A stretch of DNA of 57,386 nt from Ruminococcus sp. Lineage in GTDB: Bacteria; Bacillota; Clostridia; Oscillospirales; Ruminococcaceae. Positions 8,212 through 18,091 of this stretch are shown here, in pieces. The stretch covers positions 1 to 57,386 of the forward strand of contig JAHABC010000014.1 in NCBI GenBank assembly GCA_018376535.1. Direction: 5' to 3'. A program made the translations under genes and the position numbers. Each line of letters begins with the position of its first letter. Position 1 is the first letter of the stretch. Below the pieces are notes generated by a model, which saw only the letters and a program-made list of their open reading frames with translations, was not told where the DNA came from and searched no databases.

Positions 8212-10307
8212 TGAAGTTTCAAATTACTTACGATAAACCAAAAAGAATTCGTTTTAAATGTGGTTCTTTTGCCTTTGATAAGTCGTTAGAAAATTCTATC
8301 TATGAACTATTTATTTCCAAAGATTTCGTTACTTCTGTAGATGTTCACCATCAAAATGGAGGTATACTAGTTCAATATAAAGATGGTTTTCGCAAAGATG
8401 TAATTAATATAGTTGCAAAACTCAATCCTAAGAAACTAGAAATCGTACAAACTACAGAATATCAAATTAAGGAAATAGATAATAATTTTAAAAACGATTT
8501 AAGTAAATTGGTAATAAATAGAATACTATTAAAAGCATTATTACCTACTCCATTAGTACGCATAAAGACGATATTCAATAGTTTAGAATATATATCTAAG
8601 GGGTTAAAATCTCTTGCAAAGTGCAAACTAAATGTAGATGTATTAGATGGTGCATCTATTTCGGCTTGCCTACTGCAAAAGAACTATAAAACTGCTGGAA
8701 CTATTATGTTCTTACTATCCATCTCGGGATTGCTTGAAGACTACACTAAAGCAAGAACTCGTGCAGTATTAACCGATAGCTTAGCTATAAAAACTGAAAA
8801 AGTTTGGTTAGTAACTGGTCAAACTGATGTTTTAATTCCTATTTCCGAACTTAAAGTTGGAGATTGTATCCGTGTTAGAACTGGTAGTGTCATTCCAGTA
8901 GATGGCGAAATTGTTAATGGTGAAGCCTCAATTGATGAAAAATCCATGACAGGTGAACCTTTAGCAGTTATGAAATCCACTCATGCGACAGTATTTGCTG
9001 GTACTGTTATAGAAGAAGGTTCTATAGTTATTAAAGTAAGAGAACTTTCATCTAATACCAAAATTAGTAAGATTATTGAACTAATTGACAATTCCGAAAA
9101 CTTAAAAGCTAGTGTTCAAAGTAAGGCTGAAACTCTTGCCGATAACATTGTACCATTCAGTTTCTTAGCGTTTGGCTTGACTTGGTTAATAACTAGAAAT
9201 GTCACTAAAGCAGTATCCATATTAATGGTAGATTATTCTTGTGCGATAAAGTTATCCACACCGATAGCAGTAATATCTGCTATTAAAGAGGCATCTGACT
9301 ATGATATTACTGTTAAAGGTGGTAAATATCTTGAAGAATTTTCAGTTGCAGATACAATAGTTTTCGATAAGACTGGTACTCTAACTAATGCAGAACCTAA
9401 ACTTGAAAAAGTTATTCCATTTGGAAAGTATTCTGAAGAAGAAGTCTTAAAGATATCAGCTTGTTTGGAAGAACATTTTCCTCATAGTGTGGCTAGAGCC
9501 ATCGTGGAAGGTGCTAAAGTTAGAAACATAAATCACGAAGAAGAACACGCAGAAGTAAACTATATAGTTGCTCATGGAATTTCTACTACTTTACATGGTC
9601 AAAAAGCGATTATAGGTAGTCGTCACTTTGTTGTTGAAGACGAACATATAACTATTTCCAATGAACAACAACAAAAGATTGACAATCTTTCTGGGGCTTG
9701 TTCTGTAATATACTTAGCTATTGGTGATAGGTTGGCTGGTGCTTTATGTATCAGTGACCCCCCAAGATTAGACGCTAAAGATACTATTAGTGATTTGAAA
9801 CTTCTAGGTTTCGATAGGGTTGTAATGCTTACTGGTGATAGTTCTAAAACTGCTGAAGTTATCTCTAAACAGTTAGGAATTTCCGAATATCATGCACAAA
9901 TCTTACCAGAAGATAAACATTTCTATGTTGAAAAACTTAAAGAAGATAATCATCATGTGGTAATGGTTGGCGATGGTATTAATGATGCTCCAGCTTTAGC
10001 AGTAGCTAACGTATCGGTTGCCATGAGCGATGCATCGGATATAGCTAAAGAAACTGCGGATATCACTCTAAGAGGTTCAAACCTTGCTGAATTAATTAGA
10101 ATGAGAAATTTAAGTGTTAAACTTATGCAACGTATTAAGACAAACTATCGTTTTATAGTTGGATTTAATTCTACATTGTTAGCATTAGGTTTCTTTGGTT
10201 TAATATCTCCATCGACGTCGGCACTATTACATAACGCATCTACTATGATGATATGTGTAAAGAGCATGACACCTCTACTAAACAAAGATAATAATCTAGA
10301 AATATAA
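8211..10307 (+). CDS. Heavy-metal-type P-type ATPase with unusual SCA membrane motif
   Basis: 698 residues with the full P-type ATPase core: actuator TGEP (247-250), phosphorylation site DKTGTLT (Asp386), HP dipeptide in EEHFPHS (nucleotide domain of P1B pumps) and hinge GDGINDAP (587-592). The membrane metal-binding motif, normally CPC, SPC or similar, reads SCA here (343-345, in DYSCAIKLSTP), and the N-terminus lacks a CxxC metal-binding domain. It therefore belongs to a divergent P1B-like branch, and the ion cannot be named from sequence. The leader palindrome suggests control by the transported metal. Confidence 0.85.
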   Translation: MKFQITYDKPKRIRFKCGSFAFDKSLENSIYELFISKDFVTSVDVHHQNGGILVQYKDGFRKDVINIVAKLNPKKLEIVQTTEYQIKEIDNNFKNDLSKLVINRILLKALLPTPLVRIKTIFNSLEYISKGLKSLAKCKLNVDVLDGASISACLLQKNYKTAGTIMFLLSISGLLEDYTKARTRAVLTDSLAIKTEKVWLVTGQTDVLIPISELKVGDCIRVRTGSVIPVDGEIVNGEASIDEKSMTGEPLAVMKSTHATVFAGTVIEEGSIVIKVRELSSNTKISKIIELIDNSENLKASVQSKAETLADNIVPFSFLAFGLTWLITRNVTKAVSILMVDYSCAIKLSTPIAVISAIKEASDYDITVKGGKYLEEFSVADTIVFDKTGTLTNAEPKLEKVIPFGKYSEEEVLKISACLEEHFPHSVARAIVEGAKVRNINHEEEHAEVNYIVAHGISTTLHGQKAIIGSRHFVVEDEHITISNEQQQKIDNLSGACSVIYLAIGDRLAGALCISDPPRLDAKDTISDLKLLGFDRVVMLTGDSSKTAEVISKQLGISEYHAQILPEDKHFYVEKLKEDNHHVVMVGDGINDAPALAVANVSVAMSDASDIAKETADITLRGSNLAELIRMRNLSVKLMQRIKTNYRFIVGFNSTLLALGFFGLISPSTSALLHNASTMMICVKSMTPLLNKDNNLEI

Positions 10308-10314
10308 TAATATT

Positions 10315-10351
10315 AAAGAAGTCCAGTTTAATTAAACTGGACTTCTTTTTT
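10315..10351. terminator. Bidirectional terminator between P-type ATPase and dockerin gene
   Basis: A near-perfect palindrome, arms AAGAAGTCCAGTTT / AAACTGGACTTCTT around AATT, with T-runs on both strands. It serves the plus-strand ATPase operon and the minus-strand dockerin gene that converge here. Confidence 0.85.
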
Positions 10352-10360
10352 ATATATAGA

Positions 10361-12880
10361 TTAATCGATACTAAAACCTAATAAGAATTTTTTAAGAATT
10401 AATAAATCATCAGTCTTTATATTACCATCGCTGTTCATGTCGGCATTAGCGATATTAATGTCATCTTTATCGATAAAGCCCATTAAATGCTTTTTCAAGA
10501 TTAATAAATCATTAGTTTTTATGTTACCATCACTATTTACATCACCTAATAGAATATTAGGTTCTACATCGGTAGTTGTAGTAGTTGTAGTAGTAGTAGT
10601 TGAAGTTTCTGTAGTAGTAACAGTAGTGGTAGTAGTAGTAGTTTCATCAGTTGGAGTTGTTACTGTAGTAACGGTAGTAGTTTCTTCAGTTGAAGTTGTT
10701 GTTTCAACTGGAATATCCACACTGTCAGTATATTGAACATCATTGAATACTACTGTTGCGATAATTTTATTATCTTCAGTAGTTATAGTAGCATCAACTA
10801 CTTGGATATCTTTACAATTAGCACATTCAAAGGTTGCAGTTGCAGAGGTATTATCTTTAGACCAAGTCCAAGTAGGCTCACCGTAACTGTGACCTGTTTT
10901 AGCTAATAGAACATCATCTAAAGTAGCCGATTGAGTAGCATCTTTATCTAAGAATATGTGTTTGCAATCTTGACAGATATAGTATTCTATATTACCATCT
11001 TCAGTACAACTATTAGCTTTAGCATCTACTTTAGATATCTTAGATAAATCATGTGATTTTAAAACTATTGGAACATCTATATAACTTTCAAGAGAGTTTT
11101 CTGTTTCACTAGATACTATTCTTAAAGTATACTCACCACTAGCAGTAGGAATTTCACTCAATTGATTTTTATCTTTATCAAGCCATACATATGATACCTC
11201 AGCAGTAGTATCTGTTAGAGTAACTTGCTCATCTGTAGGATTTGTTATAGTTTCATTACAAGCATACTCTTTTTTATAGCTATCAAGAAGAGTTATACTA
11301 TTAGATACTTTATCTACAGTTACAGTAGCAATATTACTACTAACTTGAACATCTTTTGAACCATCATTATAAGTTAAGATACAAAGATATTCAAAAGTAC
11401 CTGTTCTATCATTAGGAACGTCATAAGTTTCTTGAGTAGCATCTTCTATAGGAGTTTGAACTATATCTTGAGTATCCTCATTACGTTCAACCTTATACCA
11501 TTGATATTTAATGTCACCATTATTTTTATACTTATCAAGGAAGGCTTGGTCTGTAGATGAGGTAGAAAGTGTAATGATATCATTAGAATTATATTCTGTA
11601 TTGCTTGTTTTTGGAAGCACTTTAAGTTTATTATCTATATATATGTCATCTACTGTTACTTTTTCAATATTTTCCTTGTACCATTCAGATGATGGAGTGT
11701 TTTTTAAATTTAATAACTCATCAGAAATAATCATACTATCATCTGATTTGTAATAGTAAGCATAATTACTATTAATAATGCTATTTAGCGTATGATTAGT
11801 AGTAACATCATCATAATATTGCCCTACTGTATCATCTTGTAGATTATAAGAATAGTTATATATACTTATGTTACTATAATCACCACCAGATAACTCAACA
11901 TTTTCATTATCTCCGTTTATGGTTACACCACTTTGGAAAACACCACCAGATATTTTAAGATTGTTTAAATATACATCATCAATATTTGGCATTGTATAGT
12001 TTTTAGAATTTCCAAAATCAATTTCACTTACAAACACACCGCCAGATATGTTCATATTTTTAATATCGAAAACTATCTTATTAGATGTAGTTACAGGTAA
12101 TATAGTTTCTAGATATGTTCCACCAACAGAATTTTCATTTAAAACACCACTAAAAGTACCATTTTCGATGTTTATAATACCATTTCCACTAAACATATTA
12201 GTTTGAGGAGATGTATCAGTTGTAGAAATAATTTCTATACCAGACTTACAAGATAATAGTTCCATATTTAAAGAGGCATCTTGGTTCATATCTTTTATAT
12301 TAAGAGTTCCATTTACCTCAAATAGAGAAGTATAGTTACTTTGTACATAAGATGTATCTTCAACATAGATATTGGCAGTACCTTGTATCAAAAATGGTGT
12401 TATAGTTTCAACATTTAATCTTATTCGACCACTTACGCCAACTTCTTCCTTGTCATTGTTATTTATATTTAGACCATCTAATACTAAGTTAGCATTAACG
12501 CCCTCTGGCACTACTATTTGAGTATCTACAAGAGTATCATCATAGTCATTTTCATAAGAAATCAAATTACTACCAGTTAGCACATAAGTGCCATCTTCTT
12601 TGATAGTAATAGTTCTACAAATTCTATTAGTTTCGCTTTCAACACTCCAATCGATTTTCTTAACGTTAGATATTTTAACATCTATACTTGTATTTTCTGG
12701 AGTAAGTTGCGAAATATCAATAACAGGAGCATCTGTAGTATCTATAGTTACGGCACCTGCTGTAATTGAACTACTAATAGTATCATTGTACATTGGCACA
12801 CATAGATTACTCATAAGCATAGATACACATAGTATACCTACTACTGTCTTTCTAACAGATGATTCGCTTAAATTTTTCAT
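10361..12880 (-). CDS. Secreted dockerin protein with beta-rich carbohydrate-binding-like region
   Basis: 839 residues from the ATG at 12880, whose ribosome site AAGGAGG is unambiguous (an ORF extension upstream overlaps it). Signal peptide at the N-terminus. Residues of about 60-400 form repetitive beta-strands with GTYVLTGS and LVLDGLNI, like parallel beta-helix carbohydrate-binding domains. Ig-like segments follow (IKYQWYKV, VSYVWLDKD), then a bacterial surface repeat (GHSYGEPTWTWSKDN), a Thr-rich linker of over 40 residues, and a complete two-repeat type I dockerin (DVNSDGNIKTNDLLILKKHL and a second copy). It would attach to a cohesin scaffold outside the cell. It is co-transcribed behind the GT8 gene, 13 bp away. 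No enzyme active site was recognised. Confidence 0.8.
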   Translation of the reverse strand: MKNLSESSVRKTVVGILCVSMLMSNLCVPMYNDTISSSITAGAVTIDTTDAPVIDISQLTPENTSIDVKISNVKKIDWSVESETNRICRTITIKEDGTYVLTGSNLISYENDYDDTLVDTQIVVPEGVNANLVLDGLNINNNDKEEVGVSGRIRLNVETITPFLIQGTANIYVEDTSYVQSNYTSLFEVNGTLNIKDMNQDASLNMELLSCKSGIEIISTTDTSPQTNMFSGNGIINIENGTFSGVLNENSVGGTYLETILPVTTSNKIVFDIKNMNISGGVFVSEIDFGNSKNYTMPNIDDVYLNNLKISGGVFQSGVTINGDNENVELSGGDYSNISIYNYSYNLQDDTVGQYYDDVTTNHTLNSIINSNYAYYYKSDDSMIISDELLNLKNTPSSEWYKENIEKVTVDDIYIDNKLKVLPKTSNTEYNSNDIITLSTSSTDQAFLDKYKNNGDIKYQWYKVERNEDTQDIVQTPIEDATQETYDVPNDRTGTFEYLCILTYNDGSKDVQVSSNIATVTVDKVSNSITLLDSYKKEYACNETITNPTDEQVTLTDTTAEVSYVWLDKDKNQLSEIPTASGEYTLRIVSSETENSLESYIDVPIVLKSHDLSKISKVDAKANSCTEDGNIEYYICQDCKHIFLDKDATQSATLDDVLLAKTGHSYGEPTWTWSKDNTSATATFECANCKDIQVVDATITTEDNKIIATVVFNDVQYTDSVDIPVETTTSTEETTTVTTVTTPTDETTTTTTTVTTTETSTTTTTTTTTTDVEPNILLGDVNSDGNIKTNDLLILKKHLMGFIDKDDINIANADMNSDGNIKTDDLLILKKFLLGFSID

Positions 12881-12893
12881 AAATAGAACCTCC

Positions 12894-13781
12894 TTAAAGT
12901 TCATTCATAAGCATATTATACTTATGATAATACTCATCAAGATATACTTTGCTATTCCAAGGCTTTAATTGACCAATATAGTGTATAATATTATAATTTT
13001 GACGTTTTAAATCAATATAATAATTTTTATACAAATTATTTTTAAGAAAACTTTCTATATTGTTCATATAGTTCCAAATAACATCTAGGAACTTAACTTT
13101 TCCATTAAATAGTATATTTAGAACATCTTGGTCATTATAAATAAAGTTTTTGCTATGTAGAGTATTCATAACATCATGAAAAGTGATAGTTTTTCTACAT
13201 TCTTTAAGATTAATCAATAATACACCTGCATTAAAATAGTCATTAGGAAATTTTAAATTAAGAAATTTAGTTCTGTAAGTGTTTATGTTGTATATGTAGT
13301 TATCTTCAAAGTATATTGCACGTTTAGATATCTCATAGTATTTAATAGAACTATCCTTTATAGCTCCCACAAGGTAGCCATTAACGGATATATCAAATAG
13401 TTTAGAAATATCTCCAGTAACTACAATATCGCTATCAAGATATATTATTTTATCATAGTTGTTAAATAACTCAGATAATAAAAACAGTCTATAATTAGTT
13501 TCAATTGAGTAATATGCTCCAACGTTGTAGCTTACAAACTTTTCATAGTTAGATACATCGATAAAACGTATAGAAAAATTTTTGTAGTTATGTATCAAAT
13601 TAAGAATTTTATTCTTATTTTCAATAGATATATCTTTATTTACAATTAATATATCATAACATCTAAACATATTGGCGTTACATATAAGTGAATATATAGC
13701 CGTTGCCAAATGTTCACAATAGATATCATTACTAGCAAAGCATATATTTATGGTAGGCAGTACACATTCTATAGTGTTCAT
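12894..13781 (-). CDS. Family 8 glycosyltransferase
   Basis: 295 residues from the ATG at 13781. GT8 features are clear: N-terminal NICFASND, the metal-binding DSD (116-118 in IIYLDSDIVV), FNAGVLLINL, NDQDVLN and the C-terminal HYIGQLKPW. Such enzymes transfer glucose or galactose from UDP-sugars, often onto lipopolysaccharide, teichoic acid or protein glycans. There is no signal peptide, so it acts in the cytosol. Its operon partner is a secreted dockerin protein with a Thr-rich linker; that the linker is glycosylated is only a hypothesis. Confidence 0.88.
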   Translation of the reverse strand: MNTIECVLPTINICFASNDIYCEHLATAIYSLICNANMFRCYDILIVNKDISIENKNKILNLIHNYKNFSIRFIDVSNYEKFVSYNVGAYYSIETNYRLFLLSELFNNYDKIIYLDSDIVVTGDISKLFDISVNGYLVGAIKDSSIKYYEISKRAIYFEDNYIYNINTYRTKFLNLKFPNDYFNAGVLLINLKECRKTITFHDVMNTLHSKNFIYNDQDVLNILFNGKVKFLDVIWNYMNNIESFLKNNLYKNYYIDLKRQNYNIIHYIGQLKPWNSKVYLDEYYHKYNMLMNEL

Positions 13782-13831
13782 ATTAAAAAATAATCCTTTC
13801 AAAAAGAAAAAACATCATTAATTATAAAATA

Positions 13832-13860
13832 ATAATATCATATTTAGAAATATTTGTCAA
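13832..13860 (-). promoter_or_regulatory. Sigma-A promoter of GT8-dockerin operon
   Basis: Minus strand TTGACA (13855-13860), 17 bp, TATTAT (13832-13837), with TGA before the -10. Confidence 0.7.
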
Positions 13861-13888
13861 GAAATATTATGATAAAAAATAACTTTTT

Positions 13889-16360
13889 TTATTTAAAGAT
13901 AATGTTCTTTAAACTTAATAAATCTATAATATTTACTTTGTTATCTGTAGATATATCAGCTAATTTAAGTTGTGAACTACTTAAAATATCGTATCCTAAT
14001 AGATGCTTTTTCAATAGTAGAATATCTATAGCATCACTAGAACCATCGCTATTTATATCACCTAGCACACTTGAAGTACTATTATATACATTTATAACGT
14101 TACAGATATCTATAGTTTTTTCAATTCCACTACTAGAAGTTACTACTACAGAATACTTTCCAACGCTATCTTTAGATGCTTCTTGAATAGTATAATCTTT
14201 ACTTGTAGCACCATCGATTATCTTTCCGTCATGATACCATTGATAACTTGCAGTATCATCTAAAGATGTTTCTACTGTCATTGGTAGAGTGTCATTTTCT
14301 TTTAAGGATATACTATATAATGTTGAATATACTACAAAGTTACTGGATATTGTATATTCTTCCGATTTTAATCTACCAACACTAGGCCAACCAGTTTCAG
14401 CACTTTCTTGAACGTTTACTTCTACAGATGATAGTTTAACACCATCTTGTAAACCCATGATATTGCCAAATGGAATTTGAAATTCACAATAATCTCCAAT
14501 ATGCTTACATATGCAACCAATAGGTTTGCCATCATTATGATTAAAGTATACAAATCCATTAGGTTGATAGTATAACCAATAAGTTTCCCCATTAGTTTCG
14601 TTGACAATTCTTAGATTGTATACTGGACTTTCTGCATTTTGAACTATCTTTGCCATGACATATAAGTTTTTATCATCATTAGATATATATAGTTCATTTT
14701 GATTATCTTGTAAAACTTTAGACTTTTCAGTCCATTCGGTAGAACTAGAAAGCTGACCATCAACAATAACGATATCGTTATAAGTTAAGAACTTACTATT
14801 GAATATTGTAGGATTTTCCACATCTGTTTGATAGAAAGTATTATCAGTAATCAAATCTATATCTTGTGATTTAACTACTTCTACTGAACCTAAATAGTTA
14901 GCTCCAATAGAAGTATTCCAGATATCGCTATTAGCAAACTTTACACAACGTTTGTAACTATCTGAAATATCTTGATTACTTACAGACATTCTAATATAAA
15001 CGTTCCAATCACCAGCCTCAAGACCTGCTGGAACTTTTAAAGATATCTTAGAATTAGTAGTGGTGCATGAATACCATTCCATAGTATTTAAATCCACAGG
15101 CGTAGAAATATACTTTCCATCTTTTTCAAGTATGATTTCAACTTTTTGATGCTTTAATGGATTTGCAAATCCAGTATTTTCCACATTGAAATCTAAATTC
15201 AAAGTACCTCCTTGATATATCTGTTCACTAAGTTTAGAACTTCTAAGAACAAATCTATAACCAAGATGGTCTCTTATAAACTTATGCACGGTTTGACCAT
15301 AATACGCAGAATTATCTACATTAGCAACGTCATAATCTTTTGAGAAAGTATAATCTTTGTATAGGTTGTAGATATTTGAGTTTATATAACTCAAATGAGT
15401 CTTATACATCTCTGGTATTGCGTTTTGAGGTAAATAAGTATCATACTTTTTAGCCCAATCTAGATTACCTGAAAATTCGCCACCATAATAAGATGTTATA
15501 GTCTGTCTGCTTAACCAATTAGTTTCTTGTTCTCTGTTGAACATAAAAGTACCAAGGTCAGTATCCGAACCCATATAACCATCATTGTACATACCAACTC
15601 TAAGAGCCTCACCAGTTGGAACGTATGTATTTAAATCGCTCATTGAGATATTTGCCCATGTAGCAAAAGTATTTGGAGTTCTAACTGTAACTGGAATTTC
15701 TTCAGGAACGCAATCTAACATAGCATCTAACAGTTTAGCCTTGTACTCTAAAGATGTATACTTACCACTATGTTGTTCACCCCAAGCACCTACGAAACCA
15801 GTTTCCACAAAACATAATATATCCTTGTAATCTTCTAATATACCATTATCTTGTATCTGTTTAATATGTGATAGAACTTTATCAAAGGTACTAGGTTCGG
15901 GATTAGTTTTACCATTAGCATCATATCTAAATCTAACTGCTATAGTACAGCCATTTTTCCTACAATTTTCAAAAGTTGCTCTAAGATTAGTAAAGAAAGT
16001 ACTATCTAAATCGTAGTCCGAACCCTCAGTATAGTTTCCATCATCATCAGTAGAGCCGTTTGCACCACTGGAAAAACCTCCAATATCTATAAACATCAAG
16101 ACCAAATTTGCAGTTGGATTGTATACAGGAGTATTATCAGGTTTACAAGTATACCAAATAGTACTAGTATATCCAACTGTTGGATTTTCTATAGTATCGG
16201 TAGTTTCGGAATAGTCTATATTAGCATCTTTTAACTGAGAACTAATCTGTACTTGAGAAGTACCAACATTTATAGTATCCGATGCTACTGCAAAAGTAGA
16301 TGCATTACTAATTAATATCAATGCAGATAGTATTATACTTATATTTTTAAAATTTTTCAT
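13889..16360 (-). CDS. Secreted DUF4874/DUF4832-type protein with Ig-like domain and dockerin
   Basis: 823 residues from the ATG at 16360 (ribosome site GAAAGGA). A signal peptide is followed by a barrel-like domain at about 40-360 (NPTVGYTSTIWYTCKP, LVLMFIDIGGFSSG, VRTPNTFATW) resembling the DUF4874/DUF4832 pair of putative polysaccharide-acting proteins. Next comes a beta-sandwich (about 360-500), a module like family 9 carbohydrate-binding domains (about 530-680), an Ig-like segment (YQWYHDGKIIDGATSKDYT) and a C-terminal dockerin with two repeats (DINSDGSSDAIDILLLKKHL, then DISTDNKVNIIDLLSLKN). It is likely an extracellular complex component acting on plant or host glycans. Confidence 0.78.
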   Translation of the reverse strand: MKNFKNISIILSALILISNASTFAVASDTINVGTSQVQISSQLKDANIDYSETTDTIENPTVGYTSTIWYTCKPDNTPVYNPTANLVLMFIDIGGFSSGANGSTDDDGNYTEGSDYDLDSTFFTNLRATFENCRKNGCTIAVRFRYDANGKTNPEPSTFDKVLSHIKQIQDNGILEDYKDILCFVETGFVGAWGEQHSGKYTSLEYKAKLLDAMLDCVPEEIPVTVRTPNTFATWANISMSDLNTYVPTGEALRVGMYNDGYMGSDTDLGTFMFNREQETNWLSRQTITSYYGGEFSGNLDWAKKYDTYLPQNAIPEMYKTHLSYINSNIYNLYKDYTFSKDYDVANVDNSAYYGQTVHKFIRDHLGYRFVLRSSKLSEQIYQGGTLNLDFNVENTGFANPLKHQKVEIILEKDGKYISTPVDLNTMEWYSCTTTNSKISLKVPAGLEAGDWNVYIRMSVSNQDISDSYKRCVKFANSDIWNTSIGANYLGSVEVVKSQDIDLITDNTFYQTDVENPTIFNSKFLTYNDIVIVDGQLSSSTEWTEKSKVLQDNQNELYISNDDKNLYVMAKIVQNAESPVYNLRIVNETNGETYWLYYQPNGFVYFNHNDGKPIGCICKHIGDYCEFQIPFGNIMGLQDGVKLSSVEVNVQESAETGWPSVGRLKSEEYTISSNFVVYSTLYSISLKENDTLPMTVETSLDDTASYQWYHDGKIIDGATSKDYTIQEASKDSVGKYSVVVTSSSGIEKTIDICNVINVYNSTSSVLGDINSDGSSDAIDILLLKKHLLGYDILSSSQLKLADISTDNKVNIIDLLSLKNIIFK

Positions 16361-16403
16361 ATTAAATAAGTCCTTTCGTAAGAGGATATAATTTCTTGTA
16401 ATC

Positions 16404-16432
16404 ATAATATCATGATGTTTCTAAAAAGTCAA
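16404..16432 (-). promoter_or_regulatory. Sigma-A promoter of DUF4832-type dockerin gene
   Basis: Minus strand TTGACT (16427-16432), 17 bp, TATTAT (16404-16409), extended -10 TGA. It is divergent from the ABC-F promoter 20 bp away. Confidence 0.65.
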
Positions 16433-16451
16433 TATACCCCCACGATTAATA

Positions 16452-16480
16452 TTGACATCAAATAAAATCTTTGATAAAAT
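16452..16480 (+). promoter_or_regulatory. Sigma-A promoter of ABC-F gene
   Basis: TTGACA (16452-16457), 17 bp, TAAAAT (16475-16480), extended -10 TGA. The leader is short (~25 nt), leaving no room for the attenuators often seen before antibiotic-resistance ABC-F genes. Confidence 0.65.
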
Positions 16481-16512
16481 AATATCTATCATGTTATATT
16501 AAGGAGAATTAT

Positions 16513-18066
16513 ATGAGTATACTTAAAGTAGAAAACGTTACACACGGTTTCGGTGCTAGAATGATTTTAGAAGATGCATCATTTACACTACTAAAAGGCG
16601 AACACATTGGATTAGTCGGTGCTAATGGTGAAGGTAAATCAACATTTTTAAATATGATAATAGGTAAAATAACTCCCGATGAGGGCAAAATTGAATGGTG
16701 TAAACATATCACAACTGGATATCTTGACCAATATAGCACTCTAACAGCTGGTAAGACTATAAAAGATGTCCTAAAAGAAGCATTTCAACATCTTACCGAC
16801 TTGGAAAAGGAAATGTTAGACGATTATGAAAAAATGGCAGATTGTTCCGATGAGGAAATGACGGCTCTAATGGAAGATGTTGGAGAAATTCAAGAAATCT
16901 TAGAACAAAGTGGATATTATACTATAGATAGCAAAATATCGGAATACGCAAACGGTCTAGGATTGGGTGAAATCGGTCTTGACCATGACGTTTCAGAACT
17001 ATCAGGAGGTCAAAGAGCAAAAGTATTACTAACTAAACTATTACTAGAAAATCCAATGATTTTAATTCTTGATGAACCTACTAACTTCCTAGATGAAAAT
17101 CATATTGAATGGTTAAAGAACTTCTTGCAAAACTACGATAACGCATTTATATTAGTATCACATGATATTCCTTTCTTAAATGATGTTGTGAATGTAATAT
17201 ATCATATAGAAAACGCTTCCTTAACACGTTATAAAGGCGATTACAACGAATTTAAACGTATGTACGAACTAAAAAAGAAACAACAGGAACAAGCCTACGA
17301 AAAACAACAGAAAGAAATTGCTCACTTACAAGATTTTATTGCTAGAAATAAAGCTCGTGCAGCTACTGCTACGTTGGCTCGTTCAAGACAACGTAAGTTG
17401 GAAAAAATGGATATAATAACTACTACATCGGAAAAAATGAAACCTATTTTTTCATTTCAATCTGCAAGAACTACTGGTAAGGTGGTAATAGATGCTAAAA
17501 ATTTAATAATCGGCTATGATGAACCCCTAACTAGAATATTAGATTTTCAAGTGGAACGAAATCAAAAGATTGCTATAAAAGGTGTTAATGGTTTAGGAAA
17601 ATCCACTTTATTAAAAACTTTATTAGGAATAGTTAAGCCTATACAAGGAACTATAGAATTAGACCAATTTGTAAAAGTGGGATACTTTGAACAAGAAGTA
17701 GTATCATCTTCAAAGACGGCTTTACAAGAAATTTGGGACAAGTATCCATCTATGACTAATGGCGAAGTGCGTTCGGCATTAGCAAAGTGCGGACTTACTA
17801 CAGAACACATAACTACTCAAATGAAAGTTCTATCTGGTGGAGAAAATGCAAAGGTTAGACTTTGCGATTTAATGCTACAAGAATACAATCTGTTAGTATT
17901 CGATGAACCTACTAATCACTTAGATGTAGATGCTAAAGACTCTCTAAAAGAAGCTATTAAAAAATTCAAAGGAACCGTTCTCTTGGTAAGTCACGAACCT
18001 GAATTTTACAACGATATTGCTACTGATATCTGGAACTTAGAAAGTTGGTCAACTAAGATAGTTTAA
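16513..18066 (+). CDS. ABC-F family ATP-binding protein
   Basis: 517 residues with two ABC cassettes and no membrane helices, as in ribosome-acting ABC-F proteins. First cassette: Walker A GANGEGKST, signature LSGGQRAK, Walker B LILDEPTNFLD. Second: GVNGLGKST, LSGGENAK, LLVFDEPTNHLD. The charged linker between them (KKKQQEQAYEKQQKEIAHLQ region) is the P-site tRNA-interaction motif. Housekeeping translation-factor ABC-F and resistance ABC-F cannot be told apart here; the lack of a leader attenuator favours a housekeeping role. The start ATG follows AAGGAG. Confidence 0.9.
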   Translation: MSILKVENVTHGFGARMILEDASFTLLKGEHIGLVGANGEGKSTFLNMIIGKITPDEGKIEWCKHITTGYLDQYSTLTAGKTIKDVLKEAFQHLTDLEKEMLDDYEKMADCSDEEMTALMEDVGEIQEILEQSGYYTIDSKISEYANGLGLGEIGLDHDVSELSGGQRAKVLLTKLLLENPMILILDEPTNFLDENHIEWLKNFLQNYDNAFILVSHDIPFLNDVVNVIYHIENASLTRYKGDYNEFKRMYELKKKQQEQAYEKQQKEIAHLQDFIARNKARAATATLARSRQRKLEKMDIITTTSEKMKPIFSFQSARTTGKVVIDAKNLIIGYDEPLTRILDFQVERNQKIAIKGVNGLGKSTLLKTLLGIVKPIQGTIELDQFVKVGYFEQEVVSSSKTALQEIWDKYPSMTNGEVRSALAKCGLTTEHITTQMKVLSGGENAKVRLCDLMLQEYNLLVFDEPTNHLDVDAKDSLKEAIKKFKGTVLLVSHEPEFYNDIATDIWNLESWSTKIV

Positions 18067-18070
18067 ATAT

Positions 18071-18091
18071 AGTGTGTCAAATTGACACACT
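18071..18091 (+). terminator. Terminator built on TGTGTCAAATTGACACA palindrome, copy 1
   Basis: A 9-bp stem with AAT loop begins 4 bp after the ABC-F stop and is followed by TTTTTT. The 17-bp core recurs at 18125-18141 and 44193-44209. Confidence 0.8.

Noticed and set aside
10437..10736. 99-residue plus-strand ORF rich in Val
   Set aside because: It is the antisense of the Thr-rich linker of the dockerin protein and has no ribosome site. The same holds for 20634-20837.
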